The notes under the pieces were generated by a model. The model made no database searches. It was not told where the DNA came from and worked only from the letters and a program-made list of their open reading frames with translations. Positions 1 to 8,558 of a stretch of DNA of 64,000 nucleotides are shown in pieces (the first letter of the stretch is position 1; every line of letters begins with the position of its first letter). The stretch is from Arthrobacter pascens (GTDB taxonomy: Bacteria; Actinomycetota; Actinomycetes; Actinomycetales; Micrococcaceae), in NCBI RefSeq assembly GCF_030816475.1, contig NZ_JAUSXF010000001.1, positions 1,798,001 through 1,862,000 of the forward strand. Direction: 5' to 3'. A program made the translations under genes and the position numbers.

Positions 1-181
1 GGCGGATGGGCACTCGTACTTTCCCAACGCCGGTAGTCCGGCCTGAATTTCGTGGGCGGCTTCATCACGGTGGGCGCACCTTCCCAACTTGCGATCAACT
101 CTGGATCACAAGGGGCGCCGGGTCTAAATTGGTTCTTGGCTTATGCAGAGGGCCTACGCAGCGCCGATCCAGGAGGGCACC

Positions 182-454
182 ATGAGCCCCACACCAAAAC
201 AACCGATAACCGACGACAGCATCCAGGTCCGCCAGGTCAACCACTACCAGTTCAGCTGGGTGGCCGCGCAGGCGGGAAAGCCGGGAACGTGGACCCTTCA
301 GCTGGTGCTTGACCAGGGGGCGTGGGAGGAGGTCCTTACCCTCGACGCGGAGGACGCAGAAGTTCTCCAAGGCCTTCTGAAACGCTCGGCCACGGTGTTT
401 TACGACGTCCGGCGGCGGACCCTGATGTTCGGGACGACGGCTGCAGGGCAGTAA
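182..454 (+). CDS. Small hypothetical protein, 90 aa
   Basis: I do not recognise the family. The ATG at 182 is chosen over an upstream in-frame start because AGGAGG lies 6 bases before it. The product is a compact acidic/polar protein with no membrane segment and no cysteines; hydrophobic and charged residues alternate as in a beta-rich fold. It runs toward the HNH endonuclease gene, and the two stop codons nearly touch, so the pair is convergent rather than an operon. Nothing in the sequence assigns a function. Confidence 0.6.
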   Translation: MSPTPKQPITDDSIQVRQVNHYQFSWVAAQAGKPGTWTLQLVLDQGAWEEVLTLDAEDAEVLQGLLKRSATVFYDVRRRTLMFGTTAAGQ

Positions 455-1342
455 TCAGTCTCTCCGCACGCTCACTCCTGGTGCCTTGAGGATGCGCCGG
501 GCGTTCTCTTGAGCCTCCAACGCTTGCTCACTGACCATTTCCCCTGGAAGGTGGCCGGCGCCGGAGATGATGTTACGAAGCTCGGTGACAGTCCGTGGTG
601 AACGTGCGCCCCGGTGCACCATGGCGTGGCAGTTGGCGCACAGCGGTACGAGGTCCGCGACCGGGTCCAGTTGGTACCCGCTCCCAAGGAGTGACGCCGG
701 CACTGTGTGGTGGACGTGGATGAATCCATCTCCGATTTCGCCATAGGTGGCTTCGAAGGAGAATCCGCAGGCAGCGCAGGCCGTTCCGTGGAACGCCAGG
801 CACACCTGGCGTGCGTCGGGGTTTCGCTCATAGCGGTTCACCTCGATGCTGCTGACCGCGTCCAGCGGGTAGCTTCCGGGAATCAGTTCGGTGGGATCGA
901 TGACTGCCGGCCCCAAGTCCCGCCACAACCGGCGAAGGTCCGGCTCCGCTGACCGCGGGACGGACACGACTGAACGGCGGAAGGCGGCGTCCCACCGTAT
1001 ATCGGGGACTGACTCCACCAACGAGCCCGACCGTATCTGTTCCCCAAGGGGCATCAGCGCGTCGAAAGCAATGCCGGCGTAGCGTCCGGTAGCATCCGGA
1101 TCAGTTGTAAGTCCGGACTCGCAGTGTTCGGAGACTACAGCGCCGTGACCGATCAGGCCGCTGCCGGCGTCACTGCTGCCCTGCAGCAGGAGCCACACCT
1201 CTGTTCCCGGCTTGATGTTCCGGCTCCGGCCAACATCCCACCGGTCCAGGAACCGGCCGGATTCAAGAACCTGCTCGACGACGGAACGATAGTTCCAGCG
1301 GTTCCACCGGTCCGCGTTCCATCCCAGAATCACTGCTGCCAC
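455..1342 (-). CDS. HNH endonuclease with an N-terminal EVE/PUA-like region
   Basis: This 295-aa protein carries a C-terminal HNH nuclease: the zinc pair C189-x2-C192, the HVHH core at 209-212, and CANCHAMVH at 235-243, which supplies the second Cys pair and the metal-binding His. Such domains cut DNA with one metal ion. The first 145 residues are Trp-rich and resemble the EVE/PUA-like folds that read modified bases in some type IV restriction enzymes; that part is an inference from style, not a firm match. The GTG start at 1342 has AGGAGGA just upstream. No methyltransferase lies nearby, which fits a solitary modification-dependent nuclease better than a classical restriction pair. Confidence 0.75.
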   Translation of the reverse strand: MAAVILGWNADRWNRWNYRSVVEQVLESGRFLDRWDVGRSRNIKPGTEVWLLLQGSSDAGSGLIGHGAVVSEHCESGLTTDPDATGRYAGIAFDALMPLGEQIRSGSLVESVPDIRWDAAFRRSVVSVPRSAEPDLRRLWRDLGPAVIDPTELIPGSYPLDAVSSIEVNRYERNPDARQVCLAFHGTACAACGFSFEATYGEIGDGFIHVHHTVPASLLGSGYQLDPVADLVPLCANCHAMVHRGARSPRTVTELRNIISGAGHLPGEMVSEQALEAQENARRILKAPGVSVRRD

Positions 1343-1376
1343 TGTGTTCCTCCTGTGCTTCCGGCAGGCATCAAGC

Positions 1377-1889
1377 CTATGTCTCTTCGTGCCGGGAGTA
1401 GGCGGAGCCCGAGGTGGTCCGCTTCAGCAGGCCGAAGTCGACCAGATAGCGGCGCAGCAGCACCACGTCGTCGGTATAGCTCAGAAGCCGTTCATTGACC
1501 TGTCGTTCCGTGAGGATTTCGCCCGGCTCGATGGCCTCGCTGATGATCCAGGCCAGGAGTTCCCGCCGTTCCGCCATGTTTACCGGGTATCTCTCGATCC
1601 TGCCCAGGTGCATGTACCGGGCAGGTCCGGTCTTCGCCTGCCGCCGGGGTTGCTGAGCGAGAAGATCGCGGAAGATCGACTCGGACGCCTCCAGTTCATG
1701 TGCGGCGTTCCGCTCGACCAGGCCAGACTCCAACAGGGCGCCAATGGCCCGGTTTCGCCGTTGGTCATTCAGCTCCGCAAGCACATCGGGGGTAGTGGCA
1801 CCGAGCACTATCTGCGCATAGGCGGTCCGGGCGTCCCTGTTGGCCAGGGCCGCGATGACACGCCGCCAATGCGGTCCGCTAAACCTCAT
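1377..1889 (-). CDS. DUF2087 domain protein, putative transcription regulator
   Basis: The 170-aa product has a C-terminal DUF2087 domain (about residues 100-165), seen in the stretch around ERYPVNMAERRELLAWI, followed by a QVNERL helix and a YLVDFGLLKR helix. DUF2087 is found in small helix-turn-helix proteins, alone or after an ArsR-type domain. The N-terminal part (MRFSGPHWRRVIAALAN) looks like a winged-helix remnant. The reading frame stays open far upstream, but codon-level sense ends near the chosen ATG. An in-frame GTG a few codons earlier is an alternative start. It is transcribed away from the DinB gene. Confidence 0.65.
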   Translation of the reverse strand: MRFSGPHWRRVIAALANRDARTAYAQIVLGATTPDVLAELNDQRRNRAIGALLESGLVERNAAHELEASESIFRDLLAQQPRRQAKTGPARYMHLGRIERYPVNMAERRELLAWIISEAIEPGEILTERQVNERLLSYTDDVVLLRRYLVDFGLLKRTTSGSAYSRHEET

Positions 1890-2075
1890 CCCTTCGGTCA
1901 CTGGTTTTCCTCGCTTTGCGTCGGCGCAGCCTCCTTGATGGCCGTGCCTGACATGGTAGCCCTGACGAACGGTGCAGGAGGAGCCCGGCGGCAGGCCTAT
2001 CCGCTGGTGCGGCTTCCATGCAAGCATGAGGTCACAGTAGATCGACCGTGCGTGGCGCACAGGGGGAGGACCTTG

Positions 2076-2585
2076 ATGAAATCCAACGAACTGCTGCTTG
2101 ACGCTTTCGGCCGCATCCGTGAAACGGTCGCCGCTGCGCTTGAGGGGGTCGACGACGGGTCCCTGGTTCGTCGTCCGGCCGGCAACGGGAACTCCATAGC
2201 CTGGCTCATCTGGCACCTCGGCCGGATCGAGGACGCGCAGATCGCCGCCGCCGCCGGCCTGGACCAGGTCTGGACGTCGCAGGAGTTTGTCGGCCGCTTC
2301 GGCCTGCCGCTGCCCGAGCGTGACACAGGCTACGGCCATTCCACAGAGAATGTCGACGCGGTACAGGCCCCTCCTGAGCTCTTGCTCGAATACTACGACG
2401 CCGTTCACCGGCAGACCCGGGAGTTCGTAGGTACTCTCGACGATGAGGATTTCGACCGCATCGTCGATACCCGCTGGGACCCTCCCGTGACCCTGGGCGT
2501 ACGCCTGGTCAGCATCATTGCGGACTGCCTCCAGCACGTTGGGCAGGCCGCATATGCCAAGGGCCTGAACCCCGAGGACGGTTAG
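2076..2585 (+). CDS. DinB/DUF664 family protein
   Basis: A 169-aa four-helix-bundle protein of the DinB/DUF664 (MST-like) group. The expected His residues are visible in IAWLIWHLGRIEDAQ near residue 45 and in DCLQHVGQAAYAKG at the end; in this fold three His bind a metal. Relatives include mycothiol-, bacillithiol- or maleylpyruvate-dependent enzymes, but many are uncharacterised. The ATG at 2076 follows GGGGGAGGA by 5 bases, and the longer open frame upstream has no such support. The next gene is convergent. Confidence 0.75.
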   Translation: MKSNELLLDAFGRIRETVAAALEGVDDGSLVRRPAGNGNSIAWLIWHLGRIEDAQIAAAAGLDQVWTSQEFVGRFGLPLPERDTGYGHSTENVDAVQAPPELLLEYYDAVHRQTREFVGTLDDEDFDRIVDTRWDPPVTLGVRLVSIIADCLQHVGQAAYAKGLNPEDG

Positions 2586-2646
2586 GGGAGCAGTCGGGCC
2601 TGGACGCGTTCGCCGCCGATGCGCCGCGTGAAGGTGCCCGGGTTAC

Positions 2647-3849
2647 TCAGTACCATTTGTGTGCAGCACGGAATTCCAGGGCCTTTGCGGGGGAGCCGTA
2701 GCTTTTCTTGATGTAGCTCAATCCTCTCTCCACCTGGCTGGGCCGCCACTTCGTTGCTGTATCCCAGAGGGCGTTCAGGGCGTTCATCTGCTCCGGACCC
2801 CATCCGTATGAAGCGAGGCGGGCGCTGGCGTAATTGCGTACATCGACAGGTTCGTCTGTGGTGTCATCCCCGGCTGCTGAAGGCGTGGCCGTGGTCGGCG
2901 ACGGAGCCGGCGATGCGGCCAGTGGTGCCGGTGCTGTTGTGGGTGCCGGTGTGGCGGTCGGAGAAGCCGGTGACGTCGCCGGTGCGATCGCCTGGGCGGC
3001 CGGAGTGCGCGCTGGAACCGGTGCCGGCGCCGTGGGCGCGTTGGGGGTCGCCGTTGAGTTGGCCGGTGACTGAGGGCCAGAGGGCGTCGAAGCAGCCGGG
3101 CCGGCAGCAGAGGTGGCAGCTTCTATTGCCGCCAGGGTGGGAGCATCGACGGGCATGGGGAGATCAGCGATGGACGGCAAATCTGTGGCAACGGGACTTG
3201 CGACTGCCGGCACATCACTGGTACCCGCTGCGGGCGGTGCAGGGGCGGAGCCTGAGGTGCCAGGGGAAGGACTGGATGCAGTGGGCAGGGGCGTCGGCCG
3301 GCCGGCAACGTAGGCGGGCGGCGGTCCCTGCGCGGCTTGGGTGGCACCCGGGGCATCCTGAGCGGAAGATTCCTTGCCGAAAAAGGGCAGCTCGGTCGCC
3401 TGGCTGGCGGAACCGACGGCAAGGAGTACGGCAAGGGCGCCGGTGACCACGGCCATCCGATGACCCATGACACGAACTGAAGCAGCATTTCTCAGAACGG
3501 CGGCGGGATCGGACCTGAAGGCGTCGGATATTTGAGGACTCAGTGCTGTCACGGTCCCGCGCCTGCGGGCTGCCTTGGGTGCTGCGGAGTCTGTTGGCGC
3601 TGCTACCGGTAGTGCTTCAGTTACCGGAGCCGCTGTTTTTGCGATCGGTGCTGTTTCCGGAGGACGGGGTGCTTCGAAGGCCGGACGCCTGTCCCTGCGC
3701 CGTCGCAGAGCGGGGGAAGTCGGTTCTGAAGGCGCCGGTTGTACGTTAGTTGCGTCGGCATCCGGGCTGGTTGTGGTGGGAGTTTGCGCAGCTTCTGCAC
3801 GATGTCGTCCTGCCCGGAAAGGGCGCGACGTATCCAGGGAACGGGACAT
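2647..3849 (-). CDS. Membrane-anchored protein with a degenerate transglycosylase-like C-terminus
   Basis: The 400-aa product starts at the ATG just after a GAGAGG ribosome site and a c-di-AMP riboswitch. Residues 1-125 are charged and Pro/Ala-rich and probably cytoplasmic; 132-150 form one hydrophobic anchor; 155-330 are an extracellular Pro/Ala/Thr linker. The last ~65 residues (YASARLASYGWGPEQMNAL ... GLSYIKKSYGSP ... HKWY) match the C-terminal SLT-like domain of the protein at 9047-10297, but the middle is deleted: about 30 residues including the catalytic Glu region and the GAYGVAQ motif are gone. It is therefore probably a non-catalytic cell-wall or partner-binding protein. Control by c-di-AMP is inferred from the leader. 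Confidence 0.7.
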   Translation of the reverse strand: MSRSLDTSRPFRAGRHRAEAAQTPTTTSPDADATNVQPAPSEPTSPALRRRRDRRPAFEAPRPPETAPIAKTAAPVTEALPVAAPTDSAAPKAARRRGTVTALSPQISDAFRSDPAAVLRNAASVRVMGHRMAVVTGALAVLLAVGSASQATELPFFGKESSAQDAPGATQAAQGPPPAYVAGRPTPLPTASSPSPGTSGSAPAPPAAGTSDVPAVASPVATDLPSIADLPMPVDAPTLAAIEAATSAAGPAASTPSGPQSPANSTATPNAPTAPAPVPARTPAAQAIAPATSPASPTATPAPTTAPAPLAASPAPSPTTATPSAAGDDTTDEPVDVRNYASARLASYGWGPEQMNALNALWDTATKWRPSQVERGLSYIKKSYGSPAKALEFRAAHKWY

Positions 3850-3859
3850 GATAGTTGCC

Positions 3860-3987
3860 TCTCAACGCCTGCGGAGTTAGCTGTCGGGTTCGGAAGAGGT
3901 CAACCGGCCGGCACGTTGAACGTGACGGCTTCACCCCAAGGGCCGCTGGGCAGCGGCCCGAAGACTATGGGTCCCCCGTCTCTGCCT
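3860..3987 (-). promoter_or_regulatory. c-di-AMP riboswitch (ydaO/yuaA class)
   Basis: Read on the minus strand, this leader runs GACGGGGGACCCA, a G/C-rich hairpin, CCTTGGGGTGAAGCC, a CGTTCAACG hairpin, GCCGGCCGG, then CCGAACCCGACAGCTAACTC and CGCAGGCGT, ending 11 bases before the start codon. The order and wording of these blocks is that of the ydaO/yuaA c-di-AMP riboswitch, which in actinobacteria sits before cell-wall hydrolase genes and usually turns expression off when c-di-AMP is high. The second copy at 6345-6493 shares the same blocks. Confidence 0.88.
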
Positions 3988-4111
3988 TAATGTTGGGAAG
4001 TCCGGGATGTGGCAGAGCTCGGCGTCAGCCCGGACGCGGCCCGATCTAGATGGGCCACCCCAAAACCGTACCTCAAGCACTCTGTTAAGTCACGTTTAGG
4101 TAACGGGTAAA

Positions 4112-5287
4112 TCAAGGGGCGTGTCGCAGTGCCCCGCTGGGCTCAACCCGTGCGGGGGCGTTCCAGTTTTCGTCGTAGTACTTGTCGAAGCGATCGCGCG
4201 CGCTGCGTCCCAGCCGCTCGACAGTGTTCCAGCTGATGACGGCCAGGAGCAGGGTCAGTAGGATTGCCGACACTGCCACCAGGGGCGGCAGGTCCGCTGT
4301 CGATCCACCATTGAGCCAAAGAATGACGATGTAGTTCCAGAGGTACGCCCCGTAGGAAACTGTGCCAAGCGCCTGTAACGCCCGCGTCCACTTCGGCATT
4401 ACCGGGGCGCGGGAAGCGGCCAGCACCACCAGGACGCCCGCGGCAGCCATGGCCAGGGGTCCTCCGGCGAAAAAGAAAGCGGCCGATTCGTTGGCCTTGG
4501 GGAAGAAAATCAAGGTGGCCAGGACAAGAACCGAGCTGATCAGGGTTGCGCGCCTCAGCCTGCGGCCGGAGAACCAGCTGAACAGATGGACCCTGTAGAG
4601 CCGCAGCCCTGAACCGACGATCAGACCCAGGCCCCACGTCGTCGGCAGCGCGTAGACCAGGGAGTGGAGTTGCGGAGCAAGGATCAGCATGGCCAGCACA
4701 CTTGCAGTCATTAGGGAAAGGACGACGGCGGCAGACCAGCCAAGGAGGGCTCCCTGTCGGTTTCGGCGCAGGGCCAACAGCAGGAGGGCCGGCCAGATCA
4801 GATAGAACTGCTCTTCCACCGCAAGGGTCCAGAGCGGCCCGATGGCCAGGCTGACGTCGAACGGCAGCGGTAAGTCCTTGAGATAACCGAAACCTGCGAT
4901 GAGTGTGTAACCGATGACGCCCTTGGACCGATCTCCGAGGACGTCGGCTGTCAGTTCAACGACGGCGTAGACGCCCAGGAGGGCAATGAGAGCCGGCAGC
5001 AGCCGGAAAGCCCGGTGGGCATAGAAACGGCCGTAACGGATCTTGCGGTGCCGTTCGACATCCCTGAGGAGTACACCCGTGATCAGGTAACCGCTGAGCA
5101 CAAAAAAGACGATGACACCGACGATTCCTGCGCCCTGGAATATCGCGGGCCAGGAATGCCCCAAAAGAACGGCACCGACGGCCGCACCGCGAAGGACGTC
5201 CAAGGAGTCCAGCCTGGGCCGAACTGCAGTTTGATGGGCAGTTTGCTGGGCGGGCCTCGCGACCGTTCCCTCAACTCGCACTGTCAC
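4112..5287 (-). CDS. Acyltransferase 3 family membrane protein (OafA/YrhL-like)
   Basis: This 391-aa integral membrane protein has about ten hydrophobic segments. Near its N-terminus it shows the family signature: RLDSLDVLRGAAVGAVLLGH (family Arg and the His of the active site), FFVLSGYLITG, and RFYAHRAFRLLPAL. Acyltransferase-3 proteins move acetyl or other acyl groups to cell-surface sugars or peptidoglycan. It lacks the extracellular SGNH domain of the longer OafA type. The GTG at 5287 is preferred because GGAGG lies 4 bases upstream. The substrate cannot be read from the sequence. It has its own promoter region and is not overlapped by neighbours. Confidence 0.85.
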   Translation of the reverse strand: MTVRVEGTVARPAQQTAHQTAVRPRLDSLDVLRGAAVGAVLLGHSWPAIFQGAGIVGVIVFFVLSGYLITGVLLRDVERHRKIRYGRFYAHRAFRLLPALIALLGVYAVVELTADVLGDRSKGVIGYTLIAGFGYLKDLPLPFDVSLAIGPLWTLAVEEQFYLIWPALLLLALRRNRQGALLGWSAAVVLSLMTASVLAMLILAPQLHSLVYALPTTWGLGLIVGSGLRLYRVHLFSWFSGRRLRRATLISSVLVLATLIFFPKANESAAFFFAGGPLAMAAAGVLVVLAASRAPVMPKWTRALQALGTVSYGAYLWNYIVILWLNGGSTADLPPLVAVSAILLTLLLAVISWNTVERLGRSARDRFDKYYDENWNAPARVEPSGALRHAP

Positions 5288-5446
5288 ATAACCTCCGGAG
5301 CCTCGCAAGTAGCCGGTTCAAATATCAAGTGAAAGGCAAACCGGCCCTTGTCTGTGGACATGATTGGGATTGCAGGCCCTGAGCCCGCGCCTTGCACCAG
5401 TATTCCTGATTTGGCTGGACGGAACCTGACGCTGGCCGGTTTGGAG

Positions 5447-5485
5447 ACAAAAGGGCGGCGGACGGTTGTCGCCGTCCGCCGCCGT
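5447..5485 (-). terminator. Rho-independent terminator after the NlpC/P60 gene
   Basis: A near-perfect 12-bp stem (GGCGGCGGACGG paired with CCGTCCGCCGCC, 6-base loop) lies just past the stop of the gene at 5503. On the minus strand it is followed by CTTTTGT. Confidence 0.85.
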
Positions 5486-5502
5486 TTGCTTGCAGGGCCG
5501 CG

Positions 5503-6336
5503 CTAAGCTACCCGAACGAAGGAATAGCCTGAGAGCCAGCTGATGGAATGGACCTGGGTCTTGTAACCGTCCACGCCGCCGCTGACAACCTGGCCGTTGC
5601 CGGCGTAGACGCCTACGTGTCCGGCAGTGATGACCAAGTCACCGGGAGCAGGCGTGCCCACAACGCTGCCGTACTGGAAGAACTGACCGGGGGCCAAGTC
5701 GCCCACACTCTTGCCAACGGAGCGCAGGGCCTTCTCCACCATGGCGGTGCAGTCCTGGGTCACACCCAGCTGGGAGTACGCCGAACCCAGAATTGCCGCG
5801 CCGACAGAGCTGGATGCCGCTGCGGGTGCCGAGGCTGCGGCTACGCGTACTGTCGGTGCCGGGGCGGGGGCCGGCGCGGGGGCAGCTGCCCTAGTCGGAG
5901 CCGGTGCCGGTGCAGCCGTTCCGGTCCCCGGGATTTTTATCTGGTTGCCCGGGTAGATGATCGTCGCCATGGACATGCCATTGGCGGAGAAAACCGAGTT
6001 AAGACTCACTCCGTAATGTGCGGAAATTGCACCCAGAGTGTCGCCGGAAACGACTGTATGGACCCTGGCTGCGGGTGCCGCTGCCGCGGGGGCCGGGGCA
6101 GGGGCGGGAGCACTTGCCTGGACCTGAACATTTGCGGTTCCGGAATTATCGGGCGCGTGGGTTCCGGCGTGGGCCGGTGCCCCGATGCCGAACAGAAGTC
6201 CCGATGCGGCAGCAACAACCACGCCGGACTTTCCCATGTTCAGGAGATTAGACTTGGCCGTGACTGACAGGCCTTCGAGCACAATTGATCGGCTGGGGGT
6301 TGCGCGATGACGGGCGGTGATGGAATTTTTTGACAC
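5503..6336 (-). CDS. Secreted LysM - NlpC/P60 cell-wall hydrolase
   Basis: A 277-aa secreted protein: signal sequence about residues 30-57 ending AHA, one LysM peptidoglycan-binding domain at 92-136 (VHTVVSGDTLGAISAHYGVS ... IIYPGNQIKIP), Ala/Pro linkers, and a C-terminal NlpC/P60 domain from about 180. The catalytic pair is C196 in QDCTAM and H240 in TAGHVGVYAG. Such enzymes cut the stem peptide of peptidoglycan, typically between D-Glu and the diamino acid. The GTG at 6336 is chosen because longer frames would start inside the riboswitch. The 29 residues before the signal are an unusually long basic lead. A strong terminator follows it, so it is monocistronic. Confidence 0.9.
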   Translation of the reverse strand: MSKNSITARHRATPSRSIVLEGLSVTAKSNLLNMGKSGVVVAAASGLLFGIGAPAHAGTHAPDNSGTANVQVQASAPAPAPAPAAAAPAARVHTVVSGDTLGAISAHYGVSLNSVFSANGMSMATIIYPGNQIKIPGTGTAAPAPAPTRAAAPAPAPAPAPTVRVAAASAPAAASSSVGAAILGSAYSQLGVTQDCTAMVEKALRSVGKSVGDLAPGQFFQYGSVVGTPAPGDLVITAGHVGVYAGNGQVVSGGVDGYKTQVHSISWLSGYSFVRVA

Positions 6337-6344
6337 AGAAGATC

Positions 6345-6493
6345 GCCTCTCCCATGCCTGCGGGGTGAGCTGTCGGGTTCGGGTCGGAGACACCCGGCCG
6401 GAAACGCCTCCATGCGGGACGGAGAGTTAACGACTTAACCCCAAGGCCTCCTGAGAAGGCCGTGGAAACGTGGTTCCCCCGTCCCTGCCAGCT
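6345..6493 (-). promoter_or_regulatory. c-di-AMP riboswitch (ydaO/yuaA class), second copy
   Basis: On the minus strand this leader reads GGCAGGGACGGGGGAACCA, a CCTTCTCAGGAGGCC hairpin, TTGGGGTTAAGTCG, CGGCCGGGTGTCTCC, then CCCGAACCCGACAGCTCACC and CCGCAGGCATGG. These are the conserved blocks of the ydaO/yuaA c-di-AMP riboswitch, in order. It ends about 10 bases before the GTG of the LysM-NlpC/P60 gene. The 6337-6665 gap of 329 bases between the divergent genes is made of this leader plus the two promoter regions. Confidence 0.9.
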
Positions 6494-6665
6494 GGAAAGC
6501 GATTGGATCCCGGTCAGCGGCAGGGTTCGGCATACTGACGGAAATGTCCCGGCTGAAACCGGGGCACCGAAAGAGGGTATCTTCTGCTCCCCCGAAAAGT
6601 CACGTTCCGGTAACGGAACTAGTTTGTCAACAGCGTTACCCATCCGGTCGAAAGAAAGCGGGACC

Positions 6666-7433
6666 ATGCCCCAGCACCACGATGATTGGGATCCGAGGCA
6701 GCGGACTACGGAGCCCGCAGAAGGCGTCCACTTCGTGGAGGGACCGGCGTCGAACTGGATCATCGTTCGCGAAGGCGAAGACTTCCTCGTTGTTGACGGA
6801 GGCTACCCCGGTGACCTCGAGCGCGTACTGGCATCAATCAGGCAGATCGGCCTCGAGCCGGCGGATGCCAAGGCGATGCTGATTACCCACGGACACGTTG
6901 ATCACACGGGATCGGCCGCACATTTCTCCCGGGAGTACGGCACCCCGATCCTCTGCAGTCCCGAGGAGGTGGCGCATGTCCGCGGCCAGGAAAAACACCA
7001 GGTGACCCTGGGCCAGGTACTGCGGCGGGCTTGGCGGCCACGGGTTTGCCGCTGGATGCTGCACGTCATCAGGGCTGGTGCCCTGGCTGCAGAGCCGGCC
7101 ACGGAGGCGCGAGCCTGGGGCGCCAACGAACTGCGGGCCCTTCCCGGCTCCCCCCGGGCGGTCCTGGTTCCGGGGCATACGCCCGGACATACCGCTTTTG
7201 TGCTTCCCAAGGCGAACGCGGTGGTGACCGGGGACGCCCTGGTCACGGGTCATCCCCTCAGCAAGGAGACCGGTGTCCAGATGCTGCATCCCATGTTCCA
7301 TAGCCGCCCGGAAGCCATGGGGGAGACACTAAGCCGCCTGGCCGACGTCGACGCCTCCCTGGTCCTTCCCGGACACGGGCCCGCCCTGCGGATGAGGATT
7401 GGTGACGCCATCTCCAGCATCCCCGCCGCATGA
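6666..7433 (+). CDS. Metallo-beta-lactamase fold hydrolase
   Basis: The 255-aa cytosolic protein has the MBL-fold metal signature THGHVDH at residues 74-80, a later His in PGHTPGHTAF near 176, an Asp in VVTGDALVTG, and the final LPGHGPAL His. These make a complete two-metal site, so it should be an active hydrolase. The glyoxalase-II/RNase-Z-like superfamily is too broad to name a substrate. The ATG at 6666 follows GAAAGCGGGA. It is transcribed away from the riboswitch-controlled gene and ahead of the dienelactone-hydrolase-like lipoprotein. Confidence 0.85.
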   Translation: MPQHHDDWDPRQRTTEPAEGVHFVEGPASNWIIVREGEDFLVVDGGYPGDLERVLASIRQIGLEPADAKAMLITHGHVDHTGSAAHFSREYGTPILCSPEEVAHVRGQEKHQVTLGQVLRRAWRPRVCRWMLHVIRAGALAAEPATEARAWGANELRALPGSPRAVLVPGHTPGHTAFVLPKANAVVTGDALVTGHPLSKETGVQMLHPMFHSRPEAMGETLSRLADVDASLVLPGHGPALRMRIGDAISSIPAA

Positions 7434-7518
7434 CAAGCGGAAGGGGTGTTGAACGCCTGCCCCTTGCCGGATGGCCGACATCGGAGGAGGATATTCGGCA
7501 CGCTCGAGGAGGCCCACC

Positions 7519-8496
7519 ATGATCCAGCTTGGCAAGTTTGAGAGGTACCTGATCGAGGAATTCTTCGACGATTACCGTGCCGGTGCCATGACCCACAGGA
7601 CGTTCACCCGCCGGGTGGCGTTCATTACAGGCAGCATGGCCACAGCTTCCGCGGCGATGCTGTTGGTCGGCTGCACTCCTGATGAAGTGCCGTCGGGAAC
7701 GGATCCCATGCCTAGCCCGGAACGCCCGTCGTCAGCAGCGGGGTCAGGCCCCGCCGCCTCCGGAGCTGTTCCCGGGGCGAAGAGTCCGGTTTCCGTCCCG
7801 GAGGGGGAGCCGGGACTGACGACGTCGGAGGTACAGTTCCCGTCCAACGGAACCGACATCCGTGCTTACCTTGCCCGGCCGGGCGCTTCCGCCAAGGGAC
7901 CGGCCGTCCTGGTCTGTCATGAAAATCGCGGGCTCACTCCTCACATTCAGGACGTTGCGCGACGATTCGCGAAGGCCGGGTATTCAGCACTTGCCCTGGA
8001 CCTGCTGAGCCGGGAGGCAGGCACGGCGAAGATGGACCCGGACGCCGTGCCTGGAGCGCTGACCAAGGCTGGTGCCCAGCGCCATGTCTCCGACTTTGCC
8101 GCGGCATTTGAGTACCTCCAGTCCCAGGACTACGTGGACCCGGAACGGATCGCTATGAACGGCTACTGCTTCGGCGGCGGCATCACGTGGCAGGCGGCGA
8201 CAGCGCTCCCCGGACTGAAGGCCACAGCAGCCTTCTACGGCCCCGCCCCCGATCTGGACAAGGTCCGCGCCATCAAGGCGGCAGTCTTTGGGGTCTACGC
8301 TGAACTTGACCAGCGAATCACCGGTGCGATGCCGGCCCTTCGCGATGCCTTGACCGCCAGTAACGTCCGCCACCAGCTCACCGTTTACCCCGGCGTTGAC
8401 CACGCGTTCCATAACGACACAGGCGAGCGCTACAAAGAGGCGCAGGCCACCGCGGCGTGGAATGACACGCTGGCCTGGTTCGGTCGGTTCGTCTAA
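7519..8496 (+). CDS. Dienelactone hydrolase family lipoprotein
   Basis: A 325-aa alpha/beta hydrolase with an unusual exported form. After a ~30-residue cytoplasmic lead comes a TRR-type signal (HRTFTRRVAFITGSM) and the lipobox LVGC, so it is probably a lipoprotein, perhaps Tat-exported. The linker is Pro/Ser/Ala-rich. The dienelactone hydrolase domain starts near residue 105: VLVCHENRGLTPHIQDVARR, the Cys nucleophile in GYCFGGG, the Asp in YAELDQRI, and the His in VDHAFHND. Dienelactone hydrolases open lactone rings; exported relatives act on unknown esters. The ATG at 7519 has GAGGAGG upstream. Confidence 0.88.
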   Translation: MIQLGKFERYLIEEFFDDYRAGAMTHRTFTRRVAFITGSMATASAAMLLVGCTPDEVPSGTDPMPSPERPSSAAGSGPAASGAVPGAKSPVSVPEGEPGLTTSEVQFPSNGTDIRAYLARPGASAKGPAVLVCHENRGLTPHIQDVARRFAKAGYSALALDLLSREAGTAKMDPDAVPGALTKAGAQRHVSDFAAAFEYLQSQDYVDPERIAMNGYCFGGGITWQAATALPGLKATAAFYGPAPDLDKVRAIKAAVFGVYAELDQRITGAMPALRDALTASNVRHQLTVYPGVDHAFHNDTGERYKEAQATAAWNDTLAWFGRFV

Positions 8497-8558
8497 GCGT
8501 GTGAACCGGAACCCCCTGCAAGTACGCAAGCTCCATTCCGTCTGGACGTGAGGGACCG

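Noticed and set aside
1890..2537. Upstream extension of the DUF2087 gene to 386 residues
   Set aside because: The extension lies opposite the DinB gene and has no recognisable sequence; the ATG at 1889 starts the credible protein.
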